Shown: positions 27,317 to 36,242, counted from the first letter of the stretch. The stretch is DNA of 64,000 nt from an uncultured Mediterraneibacter sp. (GCF_934309415.1 NZ_CAKRDI010000016.1:10921-74920); one strand, 5' to 3'. Made by a program: numbers and translations. Notes: a model not told the origin generated them from the sequence alone.

Positions 27317-28114
27317 TTACAACTGCATATTTTCACTTTTCAATCTCACACAGGAAATACAGTATTTTACAGTCATGCATAAGTAAATTGCACCCACCAC
27401 AAGGATTGCAAACACTCCGGTATTAAAAAATAAATGGGCAATCATTGTCACAACTAATAATATTCCGATTAACTTTCCTGTGAATATGTAAGTACTGTAA
27501 GAACTTTGGTAAACTGCTTCTTTCTCTGCCTCATCACAGCTTTCCAGCCATTGTTTATGAAAATCTTTAGAAGTAACATCGCCTTTTTTCTCTGGATGTA
27601 CTTTCTGAAGCAACTTTATATAACGTGCCTGAGCCATGCCACTGTAAAAGAAACAGATTAAAAACAGGACACATGCTGTAAGAAATTTTGTCAGTGAAGT
27701 CCTTCCATCATGAATATATTTCATAGAATATCCACTTCCCAAAAGAGCAATACAAAGTACCTGTGCCACTACATTGATGCACTGTAAAATTGCTCCATAT
27801 CTTTCTTCCTCATAATCCAATCGCTGAAATTCTTCATCCTCCGCATCGCCAATCCGATCACCGATATTTTTCAACTTTTTGAAACAGATCTCATATGCTG
27901 CAATTGAAACGATGGTTACTAACAGAAGCCCCGGAACCATAAGTCTCTGTGTCACTTCTGTCAGAATGCGCAGCAATCCGCCACCGAACTCTTCCCCCAG
28001 AACATTTTCATAAACTACAGAGCTTACGCCTCCTATAACTCCGCCGATCAGCATTGCCACTAACATCTTTATAACGGTTCTCTTCGTGTTCTTTGTCTTT
28101 GTATCACTCTTCAT
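27317..28114 (-). CDS. DUF3169 membrane protein
   Basis: 265 residues from the ATG at 28114, because AAGGAGG lies nine bases before it inside the end of the XRE gene; the two genes overlap by 11 bases. Hydrophobic segments near 15-40, 55-78, 115-135, 145-165 and 215-260 fit the DUF3169 family, membrane proteins usually encoded with a small XRE regulator. Function is unknown. Confidence 0.7.
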   Translation of the reverse strand: MKSDTKTKNTKRTVIKMLVAMLIGGVIGGVSSVVYENVLGEEFGGGLLRILTEVTQRLMVPGLLLVTIVSIAAYEICFKKLKNIGDRIGDAEDEEFQRLDYEEERYGAILQCINVVAQVLCIALLGSGYSMKYIHDGRTSLTKFLTACVLFLICFFYSGMAQARYIKLLQKVHPEKKGDVTSKDFHKQWLESCDEAEKEAVYQSSYSTYIFTGKLIGILLVVTMIAHLFFNTGVFAILVVGAIYLCMTVKYCISCVRLKSENMQL

Positions 28115-28322
28115 CGCTTTCATCCTCCTTATACTCAAAGATATCCTCTACTGTAACCTGGCAGATCCTCGCAATTTTTATTGCCAGTGTTACAGATGGT
28201 GAATAATCTCCCCGCTCGATCAGACTGATTGTCTGGCGGGAAACTCCTGCCCGTTTTCCAAGCTCAGTCTGATTGATTCCTAATTTTGATCTATATTCTT
28301 TTAATCTATTTAATAAAGGCAA
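28104..28322 (-). CDS. XRE family transcriptional regulator
   Basis: 72 residues from a TTG at 28322, which has AAGGAG eight bases upstream. The ATG at 28400 lies in an operator upstream of the -10 box and cannot be the start. The helix-turn-helix is INQTELGKRAGVSRQTISLIERGDYSPSVTLAIKIAR (about 16-52). This size is typical of the stand-alone regulators paired with a membrane protein. It most likely represses its own operon through the two upstream operators. Confidence 0.85.
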   Translation of the reverse strand: MPLLNRLKEYRSKLGINQTELGKRAGVSRQTISLIERGDYSPSVTLAIKIARICQVTVEDIFEYKEDESDEE

Positions 28323-28346
28323 CTTATATTCTCCTTCTGTTTTGTT

Positions 28347-28366
28347 TTGACAACTTTTCTTGTCAA
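28347..28366 (-). promoter_or_regulatory. XRE operator 2: TTGACAA-N6-TTGTCAA
   Basis: Perfect 7-bp inverted repeat with a six-base centre, identical in its arms to the site at 28381-28400. It lies at about the transcription start of the XRE-DUF3169 operon. Confidence 0.7.
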
Positions 28367-28371
28367 TTATG

Positions 28372-28400
28372 ATGATAGCATTGACAACTTTGTTTGTCAA
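28372..28400 (-). promoter_or_regulatory. XRE operon promoter overlapping operator 1
   Basis: TTGACA (28400-28395) and TATCAT (28377-28372) with 17-base spacing. The -35 box is half of operator 1 (TTGACAA-N6-TTGTCAA, 28381-28400). Bound repressor would cover the -35 and spacer. Confidence 0.7.
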
Positions 28401-28651
28401 TTATTTTTTACTTTTCCCAAAATCAAAAAAGTAGAAGAACCAATACACTATGAAGCATTTTAACAAAAATAAAATTGATATGCTCCCCTATAGAACTTTT
28501 ATATTTCATTGTCCTATATGGTGGTACATATCAATTTCATCCATACACTTAATTTTCATCTTTTCCAGGGACTTCCATCCCCTTTTGATAATTTTCGTTT
28601 TTTATCAGAACATAAATATTTCCCAAATTACCTTTCTTTATTTCATATTTC
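28401..28651. other. AT-rich intergenic stretch
   Basis: About 250 bases upstream of the XRE promoter. Short open frames on the plus strand lack ribosome sites and family resemblance. Nothing else is seen. Confidence 0.5.
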
Positions 28652-28849
28652 TTACATTCTCTCCAAATACATACTCTTCAGCAAACGTGTTCCTGTAGCA
28701 GTACGAAAAACCCTATCACAAGTATTCTCAATTACCTTTTTAGAATATTCACTTTCGCCGGCATTAACCAAAAAATCCGCTTCCAGCAAGATCTGATAAT
28801 CTATACCATCTACATTTGTATAAGTATGATGATCATTATTATTACTGCT
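28652..28849 (-). pseudogene. HD-domain hydrolase, C-terminal remnant
   Basis: A frame of 65 codons without a start reads DHHTYTNVDGIDYQILLEAD..., then FLVNAGESEYSKK and VFRTATGTRLLKSMYLERM before a stop. The HHTYTNxDGxDYQIL segment and following acidic helix match the C-terminal half of small HD-domain phosphohydrolases. The N-terminal half with the HD metal site is missing; upstream sequence is stopped in frame at 28850. It is a gene fragment. Confidence 0.55.
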
Positions 28850-28954
28850 TCAATATGCTCTATGAAGTAATGTCCGGCTATCTCCGTGAATTTGAAGTTT
28901 CTCTTGTTCCTGGAAGCCTTACTGATTTACCATCCGGCACACAGGAACAGGGGA

Positions 28955-29758
28955 TTAGAAAAATAGTTTTTCCAGTGTCACAAGTACTCCATCTTCTTCA
29001 TTTGACGGGCACACATTTTTTGCTGCTTTCTTTACATCTTCTGATGCATTTCCCATTGCATAGCTGTGCCCGCAATACTGAAGCATCTCAATGTCATTTC
29101 CACCATCACCAAATGCAGCGCACTGCTCCGGTGAGATTTTCCAGCGCTCTACCAACCGCTTTAATCCGGATGCTTTATGACATCCAGGAACAATTAAATC
29201 AATCGATCCATGTCCGCTCGTAGTCGGTGTCAATTTTCCTTTTAACTTCTCACAGAAAAGGTCATAATAGAAATATGTCTTTTCTTCTGGAACTGTCGGA
29301 GCGAATTTCAGAATTTGATCCTCTACCTGTTTAAAATCGTCCACCCATTTCAGACGATGATAATAAATATTTGTCAGATCAAAAAAATCCTGCGACACGG
29401 TTCCCCGCTGACAGTATGCACTTTCCACTCCACATAAAACATTTAAAACTTCCGGATATTCTCTGCATACATCAATTACAAAATCTACTGTTTCTTTTGG
29501 CATACTGGCTGTGAAGACCTGTTCTTTATGATCTTTCACAAAAGCGCCGTTCTCCGCCACAAAAGAAAGTTCATCATAATATCCCGGAAACAGATCTCTG
29601 AGCTGATAATACTGATTTCCGCTTGCTACAACGAAATTACAGCCTGCTGCATTCATCGCAGATAGAATCTTCTTAAATCTTGGGACATCATATGTATAAT
29701 CTGAGTGGACAAATGTACCATCGATATCTACTGCGACTAATTTGATCTTATTCTCCAT
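28955..29758 (-). CDS. Cof-type HAD-IIB sugar phosphatase
   Basis: 267 residues from the ATG at 29758, which has GGAGG nine bases upstream. HAD motifs: DIDGTFV (nucleophile Asp, about 11-17), VASGNQ (motif II), and FGDGGNDIEML (motif IV). The inserted C2B cap gives the Cof subclass, which dephosphorylates sugar phosphates or nucleotides of uncertain identity. It is divergent from miaB. Confidence 0.88.
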   Translation of the reverse strand: MENKIKLVAVDIDGTFVHSDYTYDVPRFKKILSAMNAAGCNFVVASGNQYYQLRDLFPGYYDELSFVAENGAFVKDHKEQVFTASMPKETVDFVIDVCREYPEVLNVLCGVESAYCQRGTVSQDFFDLTNIYYHRLKWVDDFKQVEDQILKFAPTVPEEKTYFYYDLFCEKLKGKLTPTTSGHGSIDLIVPGCHKASGLKRLVERWKISPEQCAAFGDGGNDIEMLQYCGHSYAMGNASEDVKKAAKNVCPSNEEDGVLVTLEKLFF

Positions 29759-29919
29759 TTTCACTTACCTCCGGTTTTATTGATCTTGGAATTAATATAT
29801 TTTTGTTTTATCTTGTTTAAACATGTCGTTCAACTTTATTTATACAGTACTTGTTCAGATATGTCAAGTTTTTTCACTATCATTTCACTTTCTGTTTTCG
29901 TCTTGTGGATGAAAAAACA

Positions 29920-29948
29920 TTGAAAAACAATTCATTTTTCGATATAAT
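29920..29948 (+). promoter_or_regulatory. Sigma-70-type promoter of miaB
   Basis: TTGAAA (29920-29925) and TATAAT (29943-29948) with a 17-base spacer, 38 bases before the miaB ATG. Confidence 0.75.
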
Positions 29949-29986
29949 TACATTTTGTATACATACATGAGAAAGGGAATTATAAA

Positions 29987-31459
29987 ATGAGTGAAAATAT
30001 AGAAAAAAACTCCCCAGTTATGGGGATAGATCTGGAAGACGTTGCTCCTCTGGAAGAGCCGGAACGTCAGTATTATTTTATTGAAAAAGCGAAACATTTA
30101 TATGAAGCGAAATGTTCGGAAGCAGGAAGACGACTGACCTTTTGCGTCACAACCTTTGGTTGTCAGATGAATGCCCGCGACTCCGAAAAGCTGGTAGGAA
30201 TTCTCGAAAAGATTGGTTATGTAGAAGAAACGGATGAAGAAAAGGCTGACTTTGTAATTTACAATACCTGTACTGTTCGTGAGAATGCTAACTTGAGAGT
30301 TTACGGACGCCTTGGACAGCTTGGAAGAATTAAGAAAAAGAATCCTCATATGATGATCGCATTATGTGGATGTATGATGCAGGAACCGGAAGTTGTTGAA
30401 AAATTAAAGAAAAGTTACCGTTTCGTAGATCTGATCTTCGGTACACATAACATTTATAAATTTGCCGAACTTCTTGCAACTGCTATGCAGTCTGACCGTA
30501 TGGTAATCGATATCTGGAAAGACACAGACAAAATCGTGGAAGATCTCCCGGTAGAGAGAAAATATTCTTTCAAGTCCGGTGTCAACATCATGTTCGGATG
30601 CAATAACTTCTGCAGTTATTGTATTGTGCCTTATGTGCGTGGCCGTGAAAGAAGCCGTGAACCAAAAGCGATTATCCGTGAAATCGAGCGTCTTGTAGCA
30701 GACGGCGTTGTAGAAGTAATGCTGCTTGGACAGAATGTTAACTCCTATGGAAAGAATCTGGAAAATCCGATTACATTTGCACAGCTTTTACAGGAAATTG
30801 AGAAAATCGAAGGACTGGAACGTATTCGTTTCATGACTTCACATCCGAAAGATCTTTCCGATGAGCTGATTGAAGTAATGAGTAAATCAAAAAAGATCTG
30901 CAAACATCTGCATCTTCCGGTTCAGTCCGGAAGCAGCCGTATCCTGAAGAAAATGAACCGTCATTACGATAAGGAACATTATCTTGAGCTGGCTGAAAAG
31001 ATTAAAAAAGCTGTACCGGATATTTCTCTGACAACAGATATTATTGTCGGATTCCCTGGGGAAACAGAAGAAGATTTCCAGGAGACTCTGGATGTAGTCA
31101 GAAAAGTCCGTTATGACAGTGCATTTACATTTATTTACTCAAAACGTACGGGAACTCCTGCCGCTGTAATGGAAGAACAGGTTCCAGAAGATGTAGTAAA
31201 AGATCGTTTTGACCGTCTGCTGAAAGAAGTGCAGACAATTTCAGCAGAACGTTGTGCGTTACATGAAGGTACTGTTCAGAAAGTACTTGTCGAATGCAGA
31301 AATGAACACGATGGTTCTCTGATGACCGGAAGACTGAGTAATAATCTTCTTGTACACTTCCCGGGAAATGAAGATCTGATTGGTAAGATCGTAGATGTAA
31401 AACTGGAAGAATGTAAAGGCTTCTATTATATGGGACAGAGAACTCAATCACTCCGCTGA
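29987..31459 (+). CDS. miaB: tRNA 2-methylthio-N6-isopentenyladenosine synthase MiaB
   Basis: 490 residues. The N-terminal MTTase domain has VTTFGCQMNARDSE and ALCGCMMQEPEV with the cluster cysteines; the radical SAM site CNNFCSYC is complete; a C-terminal TRAM domain follows. It adds a methylthio group to i6A37 of tRNAs. The last codons (QSLR and the stop) coincide with the end of a dispersed repeat element, so the original C-terminus was probably changed by insertion. A terminator is found at 31613-31653. Confidence 0.95.
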   Translation: MSENIEKNSPVMGIDLEDVAPLEEPERQYYFIEKAKHLYEAKCSEAGRRLTFCVTTFGCQMNARDSEKLVGILEKIGYVEETDEEKADFVIYNTCTVRENANLRVYGRLGQLGRIKKKNPHMMIALCGCMMQEPEVVEKLKKSYRFVDLIFGTHNIYKFAELLATAMQSDRMVIDIWKDTDKIVEDLPVERKYSFKSGVNIMFGCNNFCSYCIVPYVRGRERSREPKAIIREIERLVADGVVEVMLLGQNVNSYGKNLENPITFAQLLQEIEKIEGLERIRFMTSHPKDLSDELIEVMSKSKKICKHLHLPVQSGSSRILKKMNRHYDKEHYLELAEKIKKAVPDISLTTDIIVGFPGETEEDFQETLDVVRKVRYDSAFTFIYSKRTGTPAAVMEEQVPEDVVKDRFDRLLKEVQTISAERCALHEGTVQKVLVECRNEHDGSLMTGRLSNNLLVHFPGNEDLIGKIVDVKLEECKGFYYMGQRTQSLR

Positions 31460-31567
31460 TTGGCATGGAGGATGCACGTTTTGTTCTGAATGTATCTCGC
31501 CCATCGCCGTAGGCGATTCTAAATGGCGAGATACGTTACTATTTGCAGGTTACCTGTGAACAGTAAC
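31444..31567 (-). repeat. MITE-like repeat copy overlapping the miaB stop
   Basis: Matches, in inverse orientation, the elements at 63555-63699 and 63705-63848: AATCACTCCGCTGATTGGCA, GAGGATGCACG, the hairpin GTATCTCGCC / GGCGAGATAC, and the end GTGAACAGTAAC. The outer terminal repeat on the miaB side is missing, so this copy joins directly to miaB codons. Confidence 0.75.
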
Positions 31568-31612
31568 TGTCTGAAATAAATTTTCACTGCTATAAAATCT
31601 GTGACTCAAAAA

Positions 31613-31653
31613 AGGATACAGAAATTTCCCTCAAAAAGGAATTTCTGTATCCT
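31613..31653 (+). terminator. Intrinsic terminator downstream of miaB
   Basis: Arms AGGATACAGAAATT / AATTTCTGTATCCT, flanked by AAAAA and CTTTTGTTT, so it can work on both strands. It is separated from miaB by the repeat copy. Confidence 0.75.
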
Positions 31654-31675
31654 CTTTTGTTTATTATAACTATGC

Positions 31676-31726
31676 GTTACTGTCCACAGCATAGCCTCAA
31701 ACAATATCGTATCTCTAGAGCGTGTC
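31676..31726. repeat. Partial MITE-like copy followed by AGAGCGTGTC repeat
   Basis: GTTACTGTCCACAGCATAGC (31676 on) matches the left end of the 145-bp element and is cut off after GTATCTC; AGAGCGTGTC follows at 31717-31726, five bases past the stop of the DUF4250 gene on the minus strand. Confidence 0.55.
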
Positions 31727-31730
31727 CCAT

Positions 31731-31913
31731 CTAAACGAACTGATTCTTCTGTTCATCATACTCATAATCGATCATTTCAAGCTTATCTGTCAGTTCTTTC
31801 TGATTCAGTTCCATCTCTTCACACATGGTATCTAATGACGGATAAAAATCTCTCAGTTTTGTATTGACCACACTTAAAAGCATGACCGGGTCTCCTGGTA
31901 ATCCATTCAGCAT
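31731..31913 (-). CDS. DUF4250 protein
   Basis: 60 residues from the ATG at 31913, four bases after the upstream stop, with AGAGGA in the end of the previous gene. The sequence LPGDPVMLLSVVNTKLRDFYPSLDTMCEE and the following helix match DUF4250, short cytosolic proteins of unknown function in Firmicutes and Bacteroides. It is translationally coupled with the DUF896 gene. Confidence 0.75.
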   Translation of the reverse strand: MLNGLPGDPVMLLSVVNTKLRDFYPSLDTMCEEMELNQKELTDKLEMIDYEYDEQKNQFV

Positions 31914-31917
31914 TTCT

Positions 31918-32151
31918 TTAATTTCCTCTTTTCTTAATGAATTTTGCGCCGTATTTCTCACCCAGATTGACAACAGAGCCATCTTTCTGCTCAATATCAA
32001 TATTATTCAGCTGGCTTCGCAGATTACGTCTGACTGATTCCATATATTCCTCACGCAATATCTTCTGCTCTTTACGCTCTGCATCTGTCAGACCTGTTGT
32101 TTTTGCTTTTTTGTATAATTCATTAATTCTGGTAATCTTCTGTTGATCCAT
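31918..32151 (-). CDS. DUF896 (YnzC-like) protein
   Basis: 77 residues from the ATG at 32151, which has AAAGGA nine bases upstream. The motif RINELYKKAKTTGLTDAERKEQKILREEYMESVRRNLRSQLNNI is the three-helix DUF896/YnzC signature. In Bacillus one member is in the SOS-regulated yneA operon, but the biochemical role is unknown. It forms a two-gene unit with DUF4250. Confidence 0.88.
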   Translation of the reverse strand: MDQQKITRINELYKKAKTTGLTDAERKEQKILREEYMESVRRNLRSQLNNIDIEQKDGSVVNLGEKYGAKFIKKRGN

Positions 32152-32296
32152 AATCATCTATCCTTTCAGATTTCTCTTCGTACTTTTTCGTTACTGTCTG
32201 CAAGTGTCCTGTAAACGGTAACTTTTTCTTTTCAACGCTGAGTATTATACACGATTCTGAGCCGTTCGTCCACTCCCCTGCAGAAAAATCTTGCCT

Positions 32297-32713
32297 TTAA
32301 CTGGAATAATTCTCCAGAAAACCATACAGTTCTTCCGTACTTTCAACTGTCTTTCCCATCCGAATCTCCTTCTGCATTTCTGCCGGCAATTCTGAAAGTG
32401 CAATATCTGTCAGCTCATACATCGTCTTTCCGTCCTTTAAGTAAACCGCCACAAATCCATGTAATTCTTTCAAATAAAATGTATCTGCTTCCGCCGCTTC
32501 CCCTTCTGCCGCAACACTGGCTGAATTTGAAATTCTATTTGTATTTCGATTCCCTTTCATACCTGTCCCAGTCTCACCCTGAGTCAGTTCCTGTGTGCGC
32601 TGCGTCATCTGCCGGTCCATCACATGCCGGTAACTGATCTCATACCCGGCAGCAACTGTTCCAAAAAGAACCAGAAATGCAAGAAAAAAGCCAATTTTGT
32701 ATCTGAATTTCAT
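32297..32713 (-). CDS. Membrane-anchored protein with BofC-like C-terminal domain
   Basis: 138 residues from the ATG at 32713 (GGAG eight bases upstream; the GTG at 32722 overlaps the site). One N-terminal membrane anchor (about 8-26) is followed by a Thr/Asn-rich linker and a C-terminal domain with YLKELHGFVAVYLKDGKTMYELTDI and STEELYGFLENYSS, resembling the C-terminal domain of BofC. A role outside the membrane, perhaps in sporulation, is inferred. Confidence 0.6.
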   Translation of the reverse strand: MKFRYKIGFFLAFLVLFGTVAAGYEISYRHVMDRQMTQRTQELTQGETGTGMKGNRNTNRISNSASVAAEGEAAEADTFYLKELHGFVAVYLKDGKTMYELTDIALSELPAEMQKEIRMGKTVESTEELYGFLENYSS

Positions 32714-32804
32714 CGGGATCACTCCTTTTTCTATTCAGTATTGGCTTTTTCCTCTTATTTATTCATTCTTTTCTTATAAACCGCCCTATTTTAACCGAAT
32801 CAAG

Positions 32805-32955
32805 TAAGTCCCCTGCTTCAATTGCGAAAAGCAATAAGCAGTGGGTGGGGACTTGCTTGTATCAGGAGGAGTGCAAGCTCCTTCTGATAAACTGCGGAGC
32901 AGTTATTCGGTTATGAGCAAGTAGCGAAGCGGATTGCGAATATCCGCTTGACAAC
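32805..32955. repeat. Cluster of four hairpins in the SpoVB-like downstream region
   Basis: In order: AAGTAAGTCCCC / GGGGACTTGCTT with an inner ATTGC / GCAAT stem; TATCAGGAGGAG / CTCCTTCTGATA; AACTGC / GCAGTT; and a stem near AAGCGGATTGCGAATATCCGCTT. The last part recurs inverted at 2115-2153. No reading frame is present. It could be a repeat or a structured RNA. Confidence 0.55.
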
Positions 32956-32986
32956 AGATTGAAGTCAACTGTTTTTTATTCACCTC

Positions 32987-34690
32987 TTAATCAACATATC
33001 TGATATCATCGTCCTTCGCCGGAAGCAGATGGAACTTCTTTACATATCTTAAAATACGTCCGCCCATCGGCAGATCCAGGATGTCATCCTCAGACAATGT
33101 GCCGATCTTCAGCAGTACTACTGCATAAACCACAATCGCTACGAGCAGTGAGATGCAGACGGGGATTACACGTCCACCGATCAGTGTGGCAAACAGCTTC
33201 TGAACTCCAAATGTAACCACGCCCATCACTGCTGCCGCTGCAAATGGTTTTCCGAATGTATTTACCACATCGATTCTAAATCCGCTGACTTTACGGATCT
33301 TGATCAGGTTCAGGATACACATGGAAAGTGCAAATACAATATTTCCTCCGACCAGTGCATATACATTCATCTTGAATACAGTCATCATAAGTACAAACGC
33401 AACCAGGTGAATTACCAGGGCAACTCCCGCATTCTTTGCCGGACTGGTCATATAGTTCAGTCCGTGAAGAATGGAGTTAGATACAGAGGATAATCCGTAC
33501 AGTACCACAACAATCGCCCCCATCATCAGCAGGTTTGCCGGTGTAGCACTGGAATCATTGTAAAGAAGCACCATGATCGGCGATGCCAGCACAAAATATC
33601 CGATACAGCTTGGAATCGCAATGACCATTGTAATACGCATCGTCTGATTGATCTTATCATGTACCTGACGCTTTGTTCCTGCAATGGCAACTGCTGTCAG
33701 ACTCGGTACAACCGAAGTTCCCATAGCATTTGCGATCGCCATTGGCACATTGATCAGCGTATCATATTTACCGGTATAGATTCCCTGAAGTGCCATGTAT
33801 TCTTTCTCCACAAAACCCTGTGCCTGCATGACATGGTTAAAAATTGTCAGGTCAATGATCTGGTTAATATTGTAGACTGCTGTACTGAACACAACCGGAA
33901 TAGCTGTCAGAAGCAGTGCTTTCAGAATGGAATGATAACTCTCTACATTCTTAGATTTATCACGCTTCAGCTGTTTGCGGATGACTTTCTGATATAAAGC
34001 GATCACAAACAGTAAGAATAACAACCCTGCCAGAGAACCGGATACTGTTCCCAGTGTACTTCCTGCTGCACCATATGCCGGTCCTAAAAGTTCCTCTCCG
34101 GCTTTTTCTCCTGCCTTTGTACCAATTCCAAATAAAACGCTGGCTCCGACAATACTTACTACTGCATTGATTACCTGCTCAATGATCTGTGAGATCGCTG
34201 TCGGAAGCATCGTTCCCATTCCCTGGAAATATCCACGGATGACCGCCATCACCGCAACGATCAGAAGTCCCGGTGCCAGTACACGGAGTGCATAGACACT
34301 CAGCGGGGATTTCATCGCATGCGTTGAAATCAGGCTGGCTCCGAAAAAGATCGCCATGGAAATGACCAGTCCGACTACCACTGCAAACATCAGAGAACAC
34401 AGGAATACACGGAATGCATTTCTTCTCTGTTTTTTTGCAAGCCGGATGGATACCAGCTTGGAAACCGCCGTCGGCAGACTGAAGGAAGAGATCATCAGCG
34501 CGATCGCATACACCTGATATGCATATCCGTAAAATCCATTTCCTTCGTCCCCCAGAATATTCGCCAGCGGAATTCTGTAAACAACTCCTATAATTTTCGT
34601 AAGGACCGCAGCTGCGGCCAGTATGGAGCCCTGAACGATATAATCATCTTTCTTCGCTCCCTGTTTTGTCCTGTTCTGTATATCAGACAT
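32987..34690 (-). CDS. SpoVB/MurJ-type polysaccharide flippase family protein
   Basis: 567 residues with about 14 helices and the MOP-superfamily start VQGSILAAAAVLTKIIGVVYRIPLANILGDEGNGFYGYAYQ, typical of SpoVB and its paralogues. These proteins flip lipid-linked cell wall precursors across the membrane; SpoVB works in spore cortex synthesis. GGAGG precedes the ATG. It follows ybeY by 17 bases, so it is cotranscribed with the yqf-phoH-ybeY genes. Whether it serves cortex or vegetative wall cannot be told. Confidence 0.85.
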   Translation of the reverse strand: MSDIQNRTKQGAKKDDYIVQGSILAAAAVLTKIIGVVYRIPLANILGDEGNGFYGYAYQVYAIALMISSFSLPTAVSKLVSIRLAKKQRRNAFRVFLCSLMFAVVVGLVISMAIFFGASLISTHAMKSPLSVYALRVLAPGLLIVAVMAVIRGYFQGMGTMLPTAISQIIEQVINAVVSIVGASVLFGIGTKAGEKAGEELLGPAYGAAGSTLGTVSGSLAGLLFLLFVIALYQKVIRKQLKRDKSKNVESYHSILKALLLTAIPVVFSTAVYNINQIIDLTIFNHVMQAQGFVEKEYMALQGIYTGKYDTLINVPMAIANAMGTSVVPSLTAVAIAGTKRQVHDKINQTMRITMVIAIPSCIGYFVLASPIMVLLYNDSSATPANLLMMGAIVVVLYGLSSVSNSILHGLNYMTSPAKNAGVALVIHLVAFVLMMTVFKMNVYALVGGNIVFALSMCILNLIKIRKVSGFRIDVVNTFGKPFAAAAVMGVVTFGVQKLFATLIGGRVIPVCISLLVAIVVYAVVLLKIGTLSEDDILDLPMGGRILRYVKKFHLLPAKDDDIRYVD

Positions 34691-34707
34691 TCTTTCCTCC
34701 TCCAGAT

Positions 34708-35205
34708 TTATCGCGGGATTCCCACTATTTCCATAATCTCACGCTGTTTTGCTTCCATCACAATCCGCTCTTCATCTACCATATGGTCGTAACCAAACAG
34801 ATGAAGCATGCTGTGCGCGATCAGAAATGCATATTCTCTTCTCGGAGAATGTCCGTACTCTTCAGCCTGAGACAATACTTTTTCTTTTGAAATCACAATG
34901 TCTCCAAGCATCAGCTCCCCTGTCTCCGGATTGAATGCCTCTCCTGTCTCCTCATCGATGACAGAAAAATCCCCCGGAGTCTCATACTCGATCATCGGAA
35001 ATGACAGTACATCTGTTGCACGGTCAATTTCTCTTTGTTCCAGATTCATCTCATGAATCTCTTCATTCTCTGTCAGTAACAGATTCACCTCTGCCTCATA
35101 CGGGCAGTCTGCGTATTCCAGTGCCGCATCGACGACCAGTCTTGCGGTTGCTTCTGTGTCAAAAGGCAGGACAGTGTTCCCCTCTTCCTCTATAAACAGA
35201 CTCAT
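34708..35205 (-). CDS. ybeY: Endoribonuclease YbeY
   Basis: 165 residues. The zinc site HSMLHLFGYDH is complete near residues 131-141. YbeY trims the 16S rRNA 3' end and takes part in ribosome quality control. Its start overlaps the phoH stop by four bases (ATGA), showing translational coupling. Confidence 0.95.
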   Translation of the reverse strand: MSLFIEEEGNTVLPFDTEATARLVVDAALEYADCPYEAEVNLLLTENEEIHEMNLEQREIDRATDVLSFPMIEYETPGDFSVIDEETGEAFNPETGELMLGDIVISKEKVLSQAEEYGHSPRREYAFLIAHSMLHLFGYDHMVDEERIVMEAKQREIMEIVGIPR

Positions 35206-36227
35206 CCTCTTTTCCTCCTGTTGTCTTTTCCGTTCGTTTCTCTTCCATTCCCACGCTCCCGTGGTCTTGCTGATTTCTTCTCGTATTCTTCGTATGCCTT
35301 AACGATCTTCTGTACCAGCGGATGTCTTACAACGTCCTTGCTTGTCAGCGTACAGATGCTGATATCTTCCAGATCTTTTACGACCTTGACTGCAACATCC
35401 AGTCCGGAAATGCTTCCTGTAGGAAGGTCCTTCTGGGAAGAATCTCCTGTAATAACTACTTTGGAACCAAATCCGATTCGTGTCAGGAACATCTTCATCT
35501 GTGCCGGAGTTGTATTCTGTGCCTCATCCAGAATGATAAAGGCATTATCCAGTGTTCTTCCTCGCATATAGGCAAGCGGTGCAACTTCGATCAGCCCCTT
35601 TTCCTGATTCTTGATAAAGCTTTCCGCTCCCATGATCTGATACAGGGCATCATACAGCGGTCTTAAGTATGGATCGATCTTACTCTGCAGATCTCCCGGA
35701 AGGAATCCCAGCTTCTCTCCTGCTTCAATTGCAGGACGTGTCAGGATGATCCTGCTTACTTCCTCGCGCTTAAATGCGGTAATCGCCATCGCCATGGCCA
35801 GATAGGTCTTACCGGTTCCTGCAGGTCCCAGTCCGAATGTGATCATTCCATTGCGGATCGCATCTACATATTTCTTCTGTCCCAGCGTCTTTGGTTTGAT
35901 CGGTTTTCCCTGCAGTGTGTGACAGATCAGATCCCGGTCAATCTCAACCAGACCTTCCTCCTGATCTTCAAATACAAGCGAGATCGCATAATCTACATTC
36001 TGCTCCGTGATCGTATTACCTCTGCGCGCCAGCTCTACAAGCTGTGTCAGAACACGCTGTACCTTCTTTGCGGCAACCGCCTCTCCCACGATCTTTGTCG
36101 CTCCGTCACGGGAAATCAGTGTGACGTGGAATGTCCTTTCCAGTTTTTTTACATACATATCAAACTGACCAAATACATTTGCCTCGTATTCAGCCGGAAT
36201 ATCAATCATCAGTTCTGCCAGACTCAT
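35202..36227 (-). CDS. phoH: PhoH-like ATPase
   Basis: 341 residues from the ATG at 36227, with GAAAGGA before it; the in-frame TTG at 36245 overlaps that site. Walker A is GPAGTGKTYLAMAMA and Walker B is AFIILDEAQN. The N-terminal KH-like part (about 40-90) binds RNA in the family. PhoH acts with YbeY in RNA metabolism in many bacteria. The C-terminal tail is basic (RPRERGNGRETNGK). Confidence 0.93.
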   Translation of the reverse strand: MSLAELMIDIPAEYEANVFGQFDMYVKKLERTFHVTLISRDGATKIVGEAVAAKKVQRVLTQLVELARRGNTITEQNVDYAISLVFEDQEEGLVEIDRDLICHTLQGKPIKPKTLGQKKYVDAIRNGMITFGLGPAGTGKTYLAMAMAITAFKREEVSRIILTRPAIEAGEKLGFLPGDLQSKIDPYLRPLYDALYQIMGAESFIKNQEKGLIEVAPLAYMRGRTLDNAFIILDEAQNTTPAQMKMFLTRIGFGSKVVITGDSSQKDLPTGSISGLDVAVKVVKDLEDISICTLTSKDVVRHPLVQKIVKAYEEYEKKSARPRERGNGRETNGKDNRRKRG

Positions 36228-36242
36228 CCAGTTCTTTCCTTT

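Noticed and set aside
28450..28698. 82-codon frame on the plus strand
   Set aside because: Phe/Ile-rich AT-derived sequence without ribosome site; it runs into the antisense of the HD-domain remnant.
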